Source: Purshia tridentata (Eukaryota > Streptophyta > Magnoliopsida > Rosales > Rosaceae). Taken from it: 36,635 nucleotides of DNA. Positions 35,944-36,635 of the stretch are shown one piece after another. Under the pieces are notes generated by a model that did not search any database, was not told the DNA's origin, and was given only the letters and a program-made list of their open reading frames with translations. The position numbers and the translations under genes were made by a program. Where the stretch lies: contig QANT01003337.1 of the NCBI GenBank assembly GCA_003254885.1, positions 1 to 36,635 on the forward strand, given 5' to 3'. Every line of letters starts with the position of its first letter. The stretch's first letter is position 1.

Positions 35944-36126
35944 TTATTTACTGTTAGTTTCTTCTTTTTTTCTCCCAACTACAAAGTATGTGGCACCAGA
36001 GATGACAACCACTGACACAGTCTCAATGGTTGGATCTACTGTGGAATACAGGCTATACAGCAATGGTGACCACTGGCCAGACTCATAGGGTGAATCACCA
36101 AACTCATGAATAGGGTATCCCCACAA
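35944..36126 (-). other. Weak exon-like stretch, unassigned
   Basis: On the minus strand this frame reads WGYPIHEFGDSPYESGQW and later TVSVVVISGATYFVVGRKK before a stop, like the end of a protein with one membrane segment and a basic tail. There is no ATG. It is preceded by an in-frame stop, and no acceptor lies between that stop and the frame. The plus strand also has an open frame here (VSMVGSTVEYRLYSNGDHW) behind a pyrimidine-rich acceptor-like site. I recognise neither protein. It could be a pseudogene fragment or chance. Confidence 0.18.
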
Positions 36127-36249
36127 ATTGAATCACAAGCCTTAATATTCAGCATTGACCCTTAAACAAGAGTCCTAACATTTATTTGAAGACAGGGGGG
36201 AGGGAGGGTCCCCTACGAGTCTCTCTTCAGTTTACTCGACTGCTGAAGA

Positions 36250-36635
36250 TTGATATTTTTTGTTTTTAAGAAATTTCGAGGAAATTTTAAGAGAGAATTT
36301 GTGATGATATGGTAAAATTTCGGGATAGACCACCGAAATTTCGGTGAATTTCGGTGAAATTTCGGAAAATTTCGGTAAAATTTCGAAAAATTTCGGTAAA
36401 ATTTCGAACCAAACTCTTTGCCTAGATGAAATTTCTAGGTTTGGGATTGGAATTCTTGGGTTTTGTTTAGCTTTTTTGGAGATCAAGGGAGAAATAGAGG
36501 AGATTGAGTTTTGAAAAGAGCTGAGACTAGGGAAGGAGGAAGAGAAGAGGCTGAGCTTGGTTTTTGGTGGGTTTCGACGGCAGGGAACGATGGCAGGCTG
36601 GACTGTGTTTGGAGGTGGAAGATCCAGAGAGATGC
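36250..36635. mobile_element. Third CAAGG-type element, partial, inverted
   Basis: 36270-36410 is an array of GAAATTTCGG-like words (aaatttcggtgaatttcggt and variants). 36410-36635 aligns with the reverse complement of 5560-5760 in the first element, including 'gatgaaatttc', 'gggagaaatagaggag' and 'ggaaggaggaagagaagagg'. It is therefore the same family in opposite orientation with the same cargo, cut by the window end. The outer terminus near 36240 is too decayed to fix. Confidence 0.65.

Overview
This is AT-rich eudicot plant nuclear DNA. The evidence is short exons with GT-AG introns that are T-rich, CT-rich gene leaders, hAT-type and MITE-like transposon remnants, and plant families (MATH plus coiled-coil, pollen Ole e 1, UBC13-type E2, TTL). 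A Rosaceae/Prunus origin is plausible, but I cannot prove it from the sequence.

Region 1-9.7 kb is a tandem cluster of MATH-domain plus coiled-coil genes. Two copies have intact three-exon frames (1528-3287, predicted 431 aa; 6587-8291, predicted 409 aa). A third (about 8807-9450) is a decayed relic without exon 1 or the coiled coil. The block was duplicated and then hit by different transposons: a 689-bp hAT-like element upstream of copy 1 (empty site kept at copy 2), and a 1377-bp element of a second TIR family upstream of copy 2 (empty site kept at copy 1). A second member of that family sits at 10150-11692 and a third, cut by the window end, at about 36250-36635. Copies 1 and 3 share a gene-like, pyrimidine-rich cargo.

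Region 12.3-18.3 kb has two plus-strand genes: a two-exon secreted pollen Ole e 1-type protein (169 aa) and an eight-exon UBC13-type ubiquitin-conjugating enzyme (153 aa, catalytic Cys89). Region 18.3-22 kb is non-coding, with a 271-bp direct tandem repeat. Region 22.1-25.2 kb holds a seven-exon minus-strand TTL gene (TPR repeats plus a thioredoxin-like domain without CxxC; 699 aa).

From 25.2 to 36.6 kb I see no convincing gene: AT-rich intergenic DNA, CT microsatellites, a hairpin MITE, one ambiguous base, and a weak exon-like stretch near 36 kb.

The four intact genes have no obvious shared pathway. The MATH cluster is the dynamic part, while the E2 and TTL genes are conserved single-copy neighbours. 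The best leads are the post-duplication transposon history, the uneven divergence between the MATH copies (amino-acid changes concentrated in exon 2, a 19-residue linker duplication), and the cargo-carrying TIR family. All exon joins were made by eye from splice signals and reading frame.
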